A stretch of DNA of 53,582 nt from an uncultured Clostridia bacterium. Its GTDB lineage: Bacteria; Bacillota; Clostridia; TANB77; CAG-508. Within the stretch, counting starts at the first letter, position 1, and every line of letters begins with the position of its first letter. Location of the stretch: assembly GCA_944391835.1 (NCBI GenBank), contig CALXVA010000004.1, forward strand, positions 1 to 53,582, given 5' to 3'. A program made the position numbers and the translations under genes. The notes under the pieces are model-generated. The model saw nothing but the letters and a program-made list of their open reading frames with translations, had not been told where the DNA came from and did no database searches. Shown piece after piece: positions 36,731-46,053 of the stretch.

Positions 36731-37767
36731 TATTTTTTCTCCTCCTTTTCTTCTACATTATTTTTTATTTGGTCATTTTCCTGTGTATTATCCACTTCTT
36801 CTTTTTGCATTTTCTCTATTCCGTCGTTTTCTTTTGCTTTATCTATTAACTTAATAAATGCATCTTCTAGTGTAGTCTCTGTTTTCTTAAGTTCAAATAT
36901 TACAATTTCTTCTTTAGGCAATACTTCGAATAATTTCTTTCTTAAGTCTACATCTGATGAAGAAGTGACAATATATTGTTTTGTTCCATCATTGTTATCT
37001 CTTTTAAATTCTATTGTTTCGATTTCTTTTATTTTTTCTTTTAAGTTTTGCATATTATCTTTTGGATCTTCTACAGTAATAGAAATACTATTTTTCTCTT
37101 TCGTTGCTTTTTCTAAATTTTCTGGTGTATCTATTGCAATTATTTTCCCTTTATTTATTATAATTACTCTTTCACAAATTTGACTTACTTCTGATAATAT
37201 GTGTGTACTTAATATTACTGTATGCTTTTGGCCTAGTTTTTTTATTAAATTTCTTATTTCTGTTATTTGTTTTGGGTCTAGACCAACTGTTGGTTCATCT
37301 AAGATAATTACGTCTGGATTTCCTATTAATGCACCAGCCATGCTCACTCTTTGTTTGTACCCTCTTGATAAATTTCTTATTAGTTTATTTTGTACTTCTT
37401 CAAGGCCAACTTCTTTTATCACTTCCTGAACTTCTTGCTTTCTAACATTCCTTTTTACCATTTTAAGTTCAGCCATATAGGTAATAAATTCCTTTGCTGT
37501 TAGTTCGTAATATAGTGGCACATTTTCTGGCATATAGCCGATATCTTTTTTAGCTTTTTTTTGTTTTTTAGAAATATCATTTCCATTAACAATAATTTGA
37601 CCGCTTGTAGGCTCGATAAAGCCAGTAATCATATTCATTGTGGTACTTTTGCCTGCACCATTAGGCCCTAAAAATCCTACCACTTCGCCGTCTTTTACAT
37701 CAAAACTGATGTTGTCAACTGCTACAGTGGAACCATACTTTTTTGTGACATTTTTTACTTCTATCAC
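36730..37767 (-). CDS. GldA-like ABC transporter ATP-binding protein
   Basis: 345 aa. The Walker A is GPNGAGKST, the signature is LSRGYKQRV, Walker B is VIILDEPT with the H-loop at STHILSE. After the ATPase domain (about 1-220) is a DUF4162-like C-terminal region and a charged tail. I chose the GTG at 37765-37767, 8 nt from GGAGG; a TTG upstream would use that ribosome site as coding. It is the first gene of the three-gene gldA-F-G-like operon. Confidence 0.93.
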   Translation of the reverse strand: MIEVKNVTKKYGSTVAVDNISFDVKDGEVVGFLGPNGAGKSTTMNMITGFIEPTSGQIIVNGNDISKKQKKAKKDIGYMPENVPLYYELTAKEFITYMAELKMVKRNVRKQEVQEVIKEVGLEEVQNKLIRNLSRGYKQRVSMAGALIGNPDVIILDEPTVGLDPKQITEIRNLIKKLGQKHTVILSTHILSEVSQICERVIIINKGKIIAIDTPENLEKATKEKNSISITVEDPKDNMQNLKEKIKEIETIEFKRDNNDGTKQYIVTSSSDVDLRKKLFEVLPKEEIVIFELKKTETTLEDAFIKLIDKAKENDGIEKMQKEEVDNTQENDQIKNNVEEKEEKK

Positions 37768-37981
37768 TTTACTTTCCTCCAATCTCTTATTTCCGTATGT
37801 TTTTACGGCTTTATATTAACATTATTTTCTAACGTGTGCAATACATTTCACATAACTTTCACATTTAAAGTTAGTAATATTTTTTAAAGAAAAGTTAATA
37901 AACTTGTACTCTGTTCTTAATTTAATTTATTTGAATATATTGTTACAAATATTTTTTGAGCATTAAGAAGTGGAGGTTTTG

Positions 37982-38591
37982 ATGGTGGACTTTATTTACC
38001 CTTTCCTTATTTCCTTTATTATGGTTTTTATTGCAGAATTAGGTGACAAAACTCAACTACTTGTTTTGTCTTTTTCTGGTGGTGTACGAGTAAGAAATAT
38101 AATTTTAGGAATTGCAATTGGTTCTTTTTTTAGCCATGGAATTGCTATACTTTTTGGAAGTAAAATTGGTGTTTTAGAGAACGAAAATTTACATTCATTG
38201 ATTAAATTTTTTACTTATTTTTCTTTTATTGTAGTGGGAATTTTATCTTTAATGCCAAAAAAAGAAAAAATAACTTCTACTCCTGATAAAAAAAATTCTT
38301 TATTAGAAAAAATATCTAAATTAAATATTGGTTATACTTTTATAATTGCTTTATCTATACTAGTTGGAGAGTTTGGGGATAAAACCTTTTTAGCATCACT
38401 TGGCTTTGGTATACAATATCCTTCTTATAAATTTATGCTAATTGTTGGGGCTATACTTGGTATGATTGCAAGTGACTCTATTGCAATTATCTCTGGTAAA
38501 TTTATTAGAAAATATATATCAGAAGAGGCAATGAAAAAGTTATCTCGGTATATTGTTTTTGATATTTGGAATACTAGGTTTTATTTTCTAG
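37982..38591 (+). CDS. TMEM165/GDT1-family cation transporter with a +1 shift near its end
   Basis: About 202 aa once corrected, the usual length for this family. Two E-x-GDK-T motifs, AELGDKTQ (~residue 17) and GEFGDKTF (~125), in two three-helix bundles mark it as a GDT1/UPF0016 cation exchanger, probably exporting Mn2+. In the zero frame the C-terminus changes at CGG (38546) into an odd sequence running to 38674. Skipping the C gives GILFLIFGILGFIF and a TAG at 38589-38591, the expected last helix. The ATG at 37982 follows GGAGG. Confidence 0.88.
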
Positions 38592-38659
38592 TACTCCAAT
38601 TATTCTATTTTCTTACCCTATTTTGTTGTGGTCAAAAATTATATATTTTAACTACATTT

Positions 38660-39370
38660 TTAGTCTTTTATTAAGGTCTTTATCCACACTTCGTCCCCAT
38701 TCTCGTTTTTTATTCTTAAATTTGGAAACGTAGTTGACATTCTTTCATTAGTAAAATATTCGTTTTCCATTTTGCTTCGTATTTCCGAAAATATATTTCC
38801 ATCTACTGGCTTATATACTTTATTATATACTACTCTATTTTGGTATGTTTGTATTCCCCATATAGTTACCAATCCATCGATGACTAGGAATATAAATATA
38901 CCAAGTTCTACAATATTTCTTGTATGAGGCTTTATTTTATCAACTAATTTATCTATTATAGGTTTTACCCATTTAACAAGTATAATAGCTAACACTCCCC
39001 AATATATTGAAAATGTTAAACATATTCTTCCATTTAAATTGTATTGTAAATATTCGTAATTCCAGAATCTAGTTCCATATATAGCTTCTAGGCAATAACT
39101 TAATACATATTCTCCAATGGAGCCAAATATAAAGCCTGCTATAAATAGTTTAACAAATCCTTTACAATTTAATTTGTCTAATGTAAAAATTAGACCAGCA
39201 CCACAAATTCCATATATTGGGCAGAATGGTCCCCAAATGAAGCCTTTTCTACTCTCTAGCACACCATTACCAATATAACAATATGCCGTTTCTATTATTA
39301 GCCCTAATATGCTAAATATAAAAAAATACCAAAACAAATGATGAATTGTTACTTTATTACTCTTTTCCAT
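38660..39370 (-). CDS. Putative ABC-transporter type IV (CmpB-like) membrane protein
   Basis: 236 aa, about five to six helices. The N-terminus (FWYFFIFSILGLIIETAYCYIGNGVLESRKGFIWGPFCPIYG) is the hallmark of PF06541, putative ABC-transporter type IV/DUF1113 proteins; the conserved GPFCPIYG loop and the YVLSYCLEAIYGTRFWNY segment are present. Function is not known. Its 3' end falls after the corrected TMEM165 stop, converging with it and separated by 68 bp. Confidence 0.85.
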   Translation of the reverse strand: MEKSNKVTIHHLFWYFFIFSILGLIIETAYCYIGNGVLESRKGFIWGPFCPIYGICGAGLIFTLDKLNCKGFVKLFIAGFIFGSIGEYVLSYCLEAIYGTRFWNYEYLQYNLNGRICLTFSIYWGVLAIILVKWVKPIIDKLVDKIKPHTRNIVELGIFIFLVIDGLVTIWGIQTYQNRVVYNKVYKPVDGNIFSEIRSKMENEYFTNERMSTTFPNLRIKNENGDEVWIKTLIKD

Positions 39371-39541
39371 ATAAAATCCTCTTTTTATTCCATATATTTT
39401 TACTACTATTATTATTTTTGTATTACTATTTTTTATTCGTTTTTATAGTATGTTTATTGTAATTAACACATAAAATTAAAATCAACAATAATTATTATAC
39501 TATGAATTTTAAATTTTTTCTACAAATTTTATATTTTTTTA

Positions 39542-39570
39542 TTGACTTATGGCTAAAAAAGTGTTAATAT
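39542..39570 (+). promoter_or_regulatory. Promoter of tRNA-Arg
   Basis: TTGACT (39542-39547), a 17-bp spacer and TAATAT (39565-39570), about 60 bp ahead of the tRNA. Confidence 0.65.
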
Positions 39571-39632
39571 TATTATTGCATTTGTAAGGAAAATGCTAAA
39601 AAATAACATTTATAACTTTTAAAAATCTAATT

Positions 39633-39709
<77 letters not shown>

Positions 39710-39803
39710 ATACAAAGGTTTTCAGAAGTTTATGAATGTTATTTTTTATATATTACAATAAATGTTATTAGTGCCTTGATTTAATAAATGTGTTAAATCA
39801 AAT

Positions 39804-39832
39804 TTGACAAAAATAACATATTGCGATATTAT
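39804..39832 (+). promoter_or_regulatory. Promoter of a candidate small RNA
   Basis: Perfect TTGACA (39804-39809), 17-bp spacer, TATTAT (39827-39832). It reads into a short hairpin-rich stretch with its own terminator and no ORF. Confidence 0.65.
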
Positions 39833-39839
39833 TTAAATA

Positions 39840-39912
39840 CAAAATAAATGTGTCTAAAACCGATAGACATTTTGTAGTTAGTATGTGTACCGCGAATACA
39901 CATACTTTTTTT
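39840..39912 (+). ncRNA. Candidate ~75-nt small RNA
   Basis: It begins about 7 bp after the -10 box. The first hairpin pairs ACAAAAT...GTGTCT with AGACATTTTGT. The second is a perfect 9-bp stem, GTATGTGTA/TACACATAC (39881-39905), followed by seven Ts, a textbook terminator. No protein can be read here. It lies in the 325-bp gap between tRNA-Arg and the glycosyltransferase. It could be a trans-acting regulatory RNA. Confidence 0.6.
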
Positions 39913-39999
39913 GCTCAGAAATAGAGTAACTCAAGCTGTAAATATATCACTATGTTTTACATAAAAAAACAAGCGAACATTAACAATTTATAAAACTTT

Positions 40000-40028
40000 T
40001 TGACACTAATTAATATAAATGTTATCAT
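40000..40028 (+). promoter_or_regulatory. Promoter of the GT39-like gene
   Basis: TTGACA (40000-40005), 17-bp spacer, TATCAT (40023-40028). A transcript starting around 40036 leaves a 12-nt leader containing GGTGAT before the ATG at 40048, which supports that start. Confidence 0.65.
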
Positions 40029-40047
40029 ACAGTAAGTGGTGATAAAA

Positions 40048-41721
40048 ATGAGCCTAAAAAGCAGATTAAAAACTATAAATAAAAAGCAACTTATTATTTT
40101 TCTAATTATTATAATAATAGCAATTTTTGTTAGAATATATAAATTTCCAAATGCCCTAAAAGAAGTAAATTCAGATGAAATGATGCTTGCCGTTAATGCA
40201 AAGTCAATTGCAGATACAGGAAAAGATATAAATGGCATATCGTATCCAGTATATCTATTAGGCTTTGGTGGTCAAAGTGTGCTATTACTATATCTTATTG
40301 TATTTTGCATAAAAATATTTGGCTATTCCCTTTTTGCAATTAGACTTCCACTTCTAATTATTAGCATAGTCTCTTTGGTTGTATTTTACGATTTAATAAG
40401 GAGAATAAGCAAAAATAATACTATTACACTTATTGGTTTAGGATTACTTGCTATCTCTCCTTGGCATATATTACAAGGAATGTGGGCATTAGATTGCAAT
40501 ATTTTGCCTCATATTTTACTAATAGCAGTTTATTTACTATATATTGGTATACTTAAAAAAAGTAGATGGACATTATATTTATCTATGGTATTTTTTGCAT
40601 TAACTCTATATTCTTATGGAATTGCAATATATTTTACACCGATACTATTATTAGCTCTTGCAATTTATTTAAGACGTAAAAAGAAAATATCTATACCTGA
40701 TTTAATAATTTGTATAGTTATTTTTTCAGTACTTGCAATGCCAATTATCTTAATGTTTGCAATAAATATATTAAAAACAAATCAGAGCATTTATCTTGGA
40801 AATATAACTATTCCATATTATGAAAGTCTATCAAGAACTGATGATATGCTATTTTTCTCACCTAATATATTAGTTCAATTATTTATAAACATTGGATTTA
40901 CTGTACTTATGATATTAGGCGAATTTGATGGGTGTGTATGGAACTCCTCTCTTGTTTTTGGAACTGCTTATCATATAACATTAGTTCTTGTAATTGTAGC
41001 TATAATTATTAAAATAAAAAACAAGGCTTCACATATACATTTTGGTTTGTCAGATGTATTCTCTTCCACAACAGATTCTGTTCAAGAAACTGTGGACGGA
41101 AATACAAATTTGCAAGATAATTTTCCTCGATTTTTAATTTTGAGTTGGCTATGTACAAGCATATTTACTGGAATTGTAATAAATCAAACCAATATAAACA
41201 GGTTAAATACTATTTGGTATCCACTTATTATGCTAGCAACTTTTGCACTATATTATTTTTACAATTATTTTAAGGTTTTTGAGACGAATAATAAGAATGG
41301 TAGTAAAAAATCAAAGATTTATGCAATTAGTATAATTTCTATATTTATGATTTTATTTACATCATATCTGATTTACTTTAATTGTTATTATGCTAATAAG
41401 GTAGATATGTCGATTTGCTTTTCAAGAGGTATGTATCAAGCTTTAGAATATACAAATACATTGCCTATAGATAGTGTAAAAGTTGATAATTTGGATAATG
41501 ACGGAAGTATTGATATATATATTAAATCCAATAATTATTTTACAGATAAAATATTTGATGAATTAAGAAGACAAGATGAGCTAGATAATGCTTTGAATGA
41601 ATTAGATGGCGAAGTTTTAATTATAAATGAGAAGAGGAATGTGAATATAGACAACTATGATTTCGTGAAGTTCGGCGAATATTATGTGGTTTTTGAGAAA
41701 AAATTTCTTTTTAGTCGTTAA
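40048..41721 (+). CDS. Multipass glycosyltransferase, GT39/ArnT-like
   Basis: 557 aa, about ten or more helices and a soluble C-terminal part. The first extracytoplasmic loop has RIYKFPNALKEVNSDEMMLAVNAK, an acidic pair in the position where GT-C enzymes (PMT/ArnT family) hold the catalytic aspartate. These enzymes transfer sugars from polyprenyl-phosphate carriers to wall or protein targets. I chose ATG at 40048 rather than GTG at 40036 because of the promoter position. It converges with the 41767 gene and is not in an operon with other wall genes. Confidence 0.8.
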   Translation: MSLKSRLKTINKKQLIIFLIIIIIAIFVRIYKFPNALKEVNSDEMMLAVNAKSIADTGKDINGISYPVYLLGFGGQSVLLLYLIVFCIKIFGYSLFAIRLPLLIISIVSLVVFYDLIRRISKNNTITLIGLGLLAISPWHILQGMWALDCNILPHILLIAVYLLYIGILKKSRWTLYLSMVFFALTLYSYGIAIYFTPILLLALAIYLRRKKKISIPDLIICIVIFSVLAMPIILMFAINILKTNQSIYLGNITIPYYESLSRTDDMLFFSPNILVQLFINIGFTVLMILGEFDGCVWNSSLVFGTAYHITLVLVIVAIIIKIKNKASHIHFGLSDVFSSTTDSVQETVDGNTNLQDNFPRFLILSWLCTSIFTGIVINQTNINRLNTIWYPLIMLATFALYYFYNYFKVFETNNKNGSKKSKIYAISIISIFMILFTSYLIYFNCYYANKVDMSICFSRGMYQALEYTNTLPIDSVKVDNLDNDGSIDIYIKSNNYFTDKIFDELRRQDELDNALNELDGEVLIINEKRNVNIDNYDFVKFGEYYVVFEKKFLFSR

Positions 41722-41748
41722 GAGGAGAGCAAAATTTGCTCCCCTTAT
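41721..41748. terminator. Convergent-gene hairpin
   Basis: GGAG-AGCAAA and TTTGCT-CCCC form an interrupted stem between the convergent genes ending at 41721 and 41767. The loop is only a few bases long. The T-runs are moderate. Confidence 0.5.
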
Positions 41749-41766
41749 CTATCTTTTTCTAATAGT

Positions 41767-42498
41767 CTAATTTTCTGTGCTATTTGTATTTGTTATTTCA
41801 TAAAATTTTTCTAGTGCTTGATTAAAAGTTTCTTCTCTAGATACTCCACTTTGAATATATGGGTATATTCTTTTTCCTTTTACGTTTAAATAAATATTCC
41901 AAGTTTGATAAAAATTCTGATTTCCACAAAATTCGACAAAATCATTTATTGCATCTATTCCCTCTTTCAATTCTTCTCCATTATCTATTTCTATATATGT
42001 TTCGTAATTTAGCAATTCACCATTATAAGTTTCATTTTCAGTAAATAGTTCCTTTTTAGAGCTGTCCCATAAATTAAAATAATATTTTTGGCAATTATCA
42101 GAGAAGTCATCATTTAGTGATGTCCCTCGTTTTATTATTGTAAATTTTATATCTTCGTTGTCTTTTAATTCTAGTTTATATGTTCCTGCACCGTTTTTGT
42201 CAACATTTTTACTAATTACCTTAGCTTGTACTTTATATAAATCTTCTATCTTTCCTACAGGATCTGAATTTGCTTTTAGTCCTACAACATACAAAACATA
42301 TATTAAAAGTGCTATTGCTATTATTGCAAAAAAGATTCCTCTGATTATTTTTAAAGTAATGTCCATTCCTTTTGTTACTTTATCAATTTTTTTATTTATT
42401 TGAAATTCTTCTGGGTATTTTCCAAATTTATTTTTTTGTTCTTCTTCCCTTTGTTCGTTCCATTGTTCCAGTTCTTTCCAGTCATTTTTATTATCCAT
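41767..42498 (-). CDS. Hypothetical single-pass membrane protein
   Basis: 243 aa. A charged cytoplasmic start (EQWNEQREEEQKNKFGKYPEEF), then one hydrophobic helix (about 52-75) and an extracytoplasmic domain rich in beta strands (VQAKVISKNVDKNGAGTYKLELKD). No known domain is recognised. It lies between two glycosyltransferase-like genes on opposite strands, which may be chance. AAAGGGGAG lies just upstream of the ATG at 42498. Confidence 0.65.
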   Translation of the reverse strand: MDNKNDWKELEQWNEQREEEQKNKFGKYPEEFQINKKIDKVTKGMDITLKIIRGIFFAIIAIALLIYVLYVVGLKANSDPVGKIEDLYKVQAKVISKNVDKNGAGTYKLELKDNEDIKFTIIKRGTSLNDDFSDNCQKYYFNLWDSSKKELFTENETYNGELLNYETYIEIDNGEELKEGIDAINDFVEFCGNQNFYQTWNIYLNVKGKRIYPYIQSGVSREETFNQALEKFYEITNTNSTEN

Positions 42499-42586
42499 TT
42501 TACTCCCCTTTTTATTGTATATTAAAAATCAACTTTTTATTTAACATTTCAGTATTTTGGCAATCTTTCTGTTTACAACATAGTAA

Positions 42587-44197
42587 TTACTTTACTAAAT
42601 AAACTTTGCCAGAATTAAGCCTTTCTAAATGAGTTACATTTTCTAAATTCAATGCCTCTTTTATTGTATTTAATATGGCTTCATTGTCTTGTATATCATT
42701 TATAAATACTATTACTCCATTAGATGTATCTTTATCTAAAAAAATCTCTTTTATTTTTTCTTCACTACATTCAATGTCTAAAGCTATATACGACTCATCT
42801 ATATTCATGAATAGTAATATATCATCTAAAAATCTCTCATTACCCGAATCCATAATATATAGTGTTGGTAAAGCACTTAATTCATTTTTAGTCATTTCTA
42901 CAATATCCTTTTTATCCGAATACATTGCTTGTGGTTCTATTTTAGTAGCTTTGCCTGTAGCTAGGCTTATAAAATAACTTGAAACAGTTGGCATTATTGC
43001 CATTAGCATAAATATTAATAAGATTATTTTATTTAGTGTTTTTTCTTTAGTTATATTCTTTAGCAATAAAATTAAAAAGTAAAGAACAAGTATAAATATT
43101 AAATTACAAACAGGCATCATATACCTTAAGTCTTTCCAAGGTGCAGATATCGCTATTAAGATAAAATAAGCAAATGTCGGAATTGCTATATATTTCACGT
43201 ATTTATTATTTACATCTATCAGCTTAATTCTTTTACTTTGCTTATAGATAATTATTCCTAATATAAAAATTATTAAAAGGAGTAATGTCATATTAAATGT
43301 GTATTCGTTTATGACTAATAAGTATTGTCCAATTCCGACTATAAATTTAGGAATATCTATTAAGTTATCTATAACTCCCTGTCCTCTATAGCCAAAGAAT
43401 ATGTGTTGTATTGAGTATGGAAATATTGCTACCGATACTATTCCAGCTAGAATCATCGTACATATATATTTTCCTAATGCTTTATAATTTTTATCTTTTA
43501 TGTATTTAACAACAAACATTATCGCTAATATTGCTAAATAAATTAAATAGTAATAGTGTGTTAATGAACCTATTAGTGCAATTAAGCCAATTGCAAATAA
43601 TAGCATATTGTTTTTTTCGCATTTATCTAATAATCTTAAATGTAAATATGTTGTAATTACTATGCACATATTAGCCAATGCGTACATTCTTATATAAATT
43701 ACATTATTTATAGATGACATTATCAAACCTGAAATCAAGGCTAAAATAGCTGATTTTTCTTTGTAATGACTAAATCCTGTCAATAATTTTTTAATAATTA
43801 GGTACATAAATACAGTTGTGAATAGATATATAATTATATTTAATATTATAGCTGGCCATTTTGAAAAACTGCCTATATTAAAGTTTTCTGCTATTCTTAA
43901 TAACAGATAATACAATGGTGGATGCACATCATTTTTTTGATTTTCATATACCGGTTTAAAATCGTTTTTTTCCTCTTCATCTATAGTCATATAATCTTTA
44001 TAATATTCGCTATTATGCCAAGTGTTAAAAAAGTCTTCATTGTCTTGTATATAAAGTTTATCATAATGAGTTAATGCTATAGAAAGTGCTTCGTCCATGT
44101 GCAAATATGATTTTTTGAAACCTGCTACTACAAATACAATAGTTTGAACTAGCAAAATTATTGCAATAATTATTATTTCTTTTTTGTTGTTTTTCAT
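42587..44197 (-). CDS. Multipass GT39-like glycosyltransferase
   Basis: 536 aa with about ten helices. SYLHMDEALSIALTHYDKLY carries an acidic DE pair in the first loop, and NDVHPPLYYLLLRIAENF is the H-PPL motif of PMT-like GT-C enzymes. The C-terminal ~130 residues are soluble. Start is ATG at 44197, preceded by AAAGGGGAT. It is a second such enzyme close to 40048, facing opposite; both could decorate wall polymers or lipid-linked sugars. Confidence 0.8.
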   Translation of the reverse strand: MKNNKKEIIIIAIILLVQTIVFVVAGFKKSYLHMDEALSIALTHYDKLYIQDNEDFFNTWHNSEYYKDYMTIDEEEKNDFKPVYENQKNDVHPPLYYLLLRIAENFNIGSFSKWPAIILNIIIYLFTTVFMYLIIKKLLTGFSHYKEKSAILALISGLIMSSINNVIYIRMYALANMCIVITTYLHLRLLDKCEKNNMLLFAIGLIALIGSLTHYYYLIYLAILAIMFVVKYIKDKNYKALGKYICTMILAGIVSVAIFPYSIQHIFFGYRGQGVIDNLIDIPKFIVGIGQYLLVINEYTFNMTLLLLIIFILGIIIYKQSKRIKLIDVNNKYVKYIAIPTFAYFILIAISAPWKDLRYMMPVCNLIFILVLYFLILLLKNITKEKTLNKIILLIFMLMAIMPTVSSYFISLATGKATKIEPQAMYSDKKDIVEMTKNELSALPTLYIMDSGNERFLDDILLFMNIDESYIALDIECSEEKIKEIFLDKDTSNGVIVFINDIQDNEAILNTIKEALNLENVTHLERLNSGKVYLVK

Positions 44198-44261
44198 TGT
44201 ATCCCCTTTAATTTTTTTCAATTAAATTATAACATAGATTTAGAAAAAGCCAAGAATAATT

Positions 44262-44378
44262 TGATTTTTCTTTTTATCATAAGAGAGGTGCGACACCAAG
44301 GAACAAAAAAATTTGATAAATATACATATTACCTAAGGTTTGTATCATATTTTGGTGAAAAAAACATTATCTAGTAAC
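44262..44378. mobile_element. Miniature element, family 1, partial (right half)
   Basis: It matches the right part of the 33150-33420 copy: TTTTTCTTTTTATCAT, GGTGCGACACCAAGGAACAAAAAAATTTGATAAATATACATATTACCTA and the end ATTATCTAGTAAC. The left terminal repeat is missing. It lies between the GT39-like gene and the M18 terminator. Confidence 0.75.
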
Positions 44379-44410
44379 TACGTGATAGCAAATACAATTT
44401 CTCATAATGC

Positions 44411-44462
44411 ATAAAAAACATACCACATAAGTCTTTGAACAACCTATATGGTATGTTTTTTT
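44411..44462 (-). terminator. M18 aminopeptidase terminator
   Basis: AAAAAACATACCA and TGGTATGTTTTTTT form a 13-bp stem, 6 bp past the aminopeptidase stop. Both sides are A/T-rich. Confidence 0.8.
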
Positions 44463-44467
44463 AATTA

Positions 44468-45874
44468 CTATGCTCTCCAAAAAGCTCCATATCCTCTGTA
44501 TGCTTCATATAAATCAAACTTACTTGTTACTTCATAAGGTGCATGCATTGAAAGAACTGGTACTCCACAATCTATAACATCTATTCCCTTATTTGCAAGA
44601 ATATATGCTATAGTACCTCCACCTCCAACATCTACCTTTCCAAGTTCTGCTACTTGGTATCTAACATCATTTGTCTCAAAAATATTTCTTACTTCTGCTA
44701 CAAATTCCGCATTTGCATCTGATGCTCCAGATTTTCCTCTTGCACCAGTATATTTATTTAAAGATATTCCTCTTCCCAAATATCCTGCATTTATTCTATC
44801 TGAAACATTTGCATAAATTGGATCAAAGCATGCGTCAACATCAGCAGATAACATCTTTGATTTGCAAAATACTTTTTCTAATAAGTTTGGCTTATTTACT
44901 CCTAATTTATTTAGTATTTCTGACATAAACATATTAAATACATCTGATTCCATACCAGTATTTCCCATACTGCCTATTTCTTCTTTGTCTGCTATTATGC
45001 ATACTGCTGTTCTGTTAGGTATTTCTTTCATATCTACAAGTGCTGTTAATTCTGCATACACACAAATTTTATCATCTTGTCCGTACCCTGCTACCATACT
45101 CTCGTCAAATCCCATACTTCTGCACTTCATAGCTGGTACAAGTTCTAATTCTGAACTTAAAAAATCTTCCTCTGTAATTCCATATTTTTTGTTTAATATG
45201 TCTAAAACATTTAACTTAACTGCTTCTGGCACATCTGCTGAATATGGTATACTTCCTATTAATAGATTTAGGTCTTCCCCATCTATTCCATTTTTTAGCT
45301 TTTTCTCCATTTGGTCTTGTGCTAAATGTGGTAATAAATCTGTTATTGTAAATATTGGGTCTTCTTCACTTTCTCCTATATTTATTTCTATTTTTTCTCC
45401 ACTTTTCTTTACAATAACTCCGTGGATGCTAAGTGGAATTGTAGTCCATTGGTATTTCTTTATTCCTCCATAATAGTGTGTTTTAAAATATGCAAGTTCA
45501 TTATCTTCATATAATGGATTTGGTTTTAAATCCAGTCTTGGGGAATCTGCATGTGCTCCTATTATATTTACTCCCTCTTCTATGCTATTTTTGCCTATTA
45601 CAGCTAGATACATACTCTTATTTCTGTTTATATAATATACTTTATCTCCTGCATTTAATGTATCTAATTCATCTATATTTTTAAATCCATTACTTTCTGC
45701 AATTTTCTTGCTACTTTTAATTATTTCTCTTTCAGTCTTAGAATGATTCATAAAGTCAATATATCCTTTAGCATAGTCGAATATATTTTCCTTATTCTTT
45801 ACACCATTCCAGCCATTCTCCTTTTTGTTAAATAGTTTTTCTTTTAACATTTCAACTTCTGTTTTCTCTGCCAT
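44468..45874 (-). CDS. M18-family aminopeptidase
   Basis: 468 aa. A cytoplasmic, two-zinc aspartyl-type aminopeptidase. Metal-binding signatures are visible: IGAHADSPRLDLKPNPL (His, Asp), DKEEIGSMGNTGMES (Glu pair) and SMHAPYEVTSKFDLYEA near the C-terminus (His). Length fits the family. The start is the ATG after AAAGGAGCG at 45874; the extra 9 codons upstream lack a ribosome site. It is divergent from the Yip1-like gene. Confidence 0.94.
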   Translation of the reverse strand: MAEKTEVEMLKEKLFNKKENGWNGVKNKENIFDYAKGYIDFMNHSKTEREIIKSSKKIAESNGFKNIDELDTLNAGDKVYYINRNKSMYLAVIGKNSIEEGVNIIGAHADSPRLDLKPNPLYEDNELAYFKTHYYGGIKKYQWTTIPLSIHGVIVKKSGEKIEINIGESEEDPIFTITDLLPHLAQDQMEKKLKNGIDGEDLNLLIGSIPYSADVPEAVKLNVLDILNKKYGITEEDFLSSELELVPAMKCRSMGFDESMVAGYGQDDKICVYAELTALVDMKEIPNRTAVCIIADKEEIGSMGNTGMESDVFNMFMSEILNKLGVNKPNLLEKVFCKSKMLSADVDACFDPIYANVSDRINAGYLGRGISLNKYTGARGKSGASDANAEFVAEVRNIFETNDVRYQVAELGKVDVGGGGTIAYILANKGIDVIDCGVPVLSMHAPYEVTSKFDLYEAYRGYGAFWRA

Positions 45875-46053
45875 AAAATCGCTCCTTTCTATCCTTAACA
45901 ATTATATTCATTTGTTACAATTTTTTCAATATAAATTTTTAAATTTGTTAATATTATATCCCAAATTTTAATATAATATTAGCATCTAATATTTACAAAT
46001 TTCAATTTTTGTAGTTTAATATATGTGAGAAAAATGAAAGGATGTGTTTAAAA

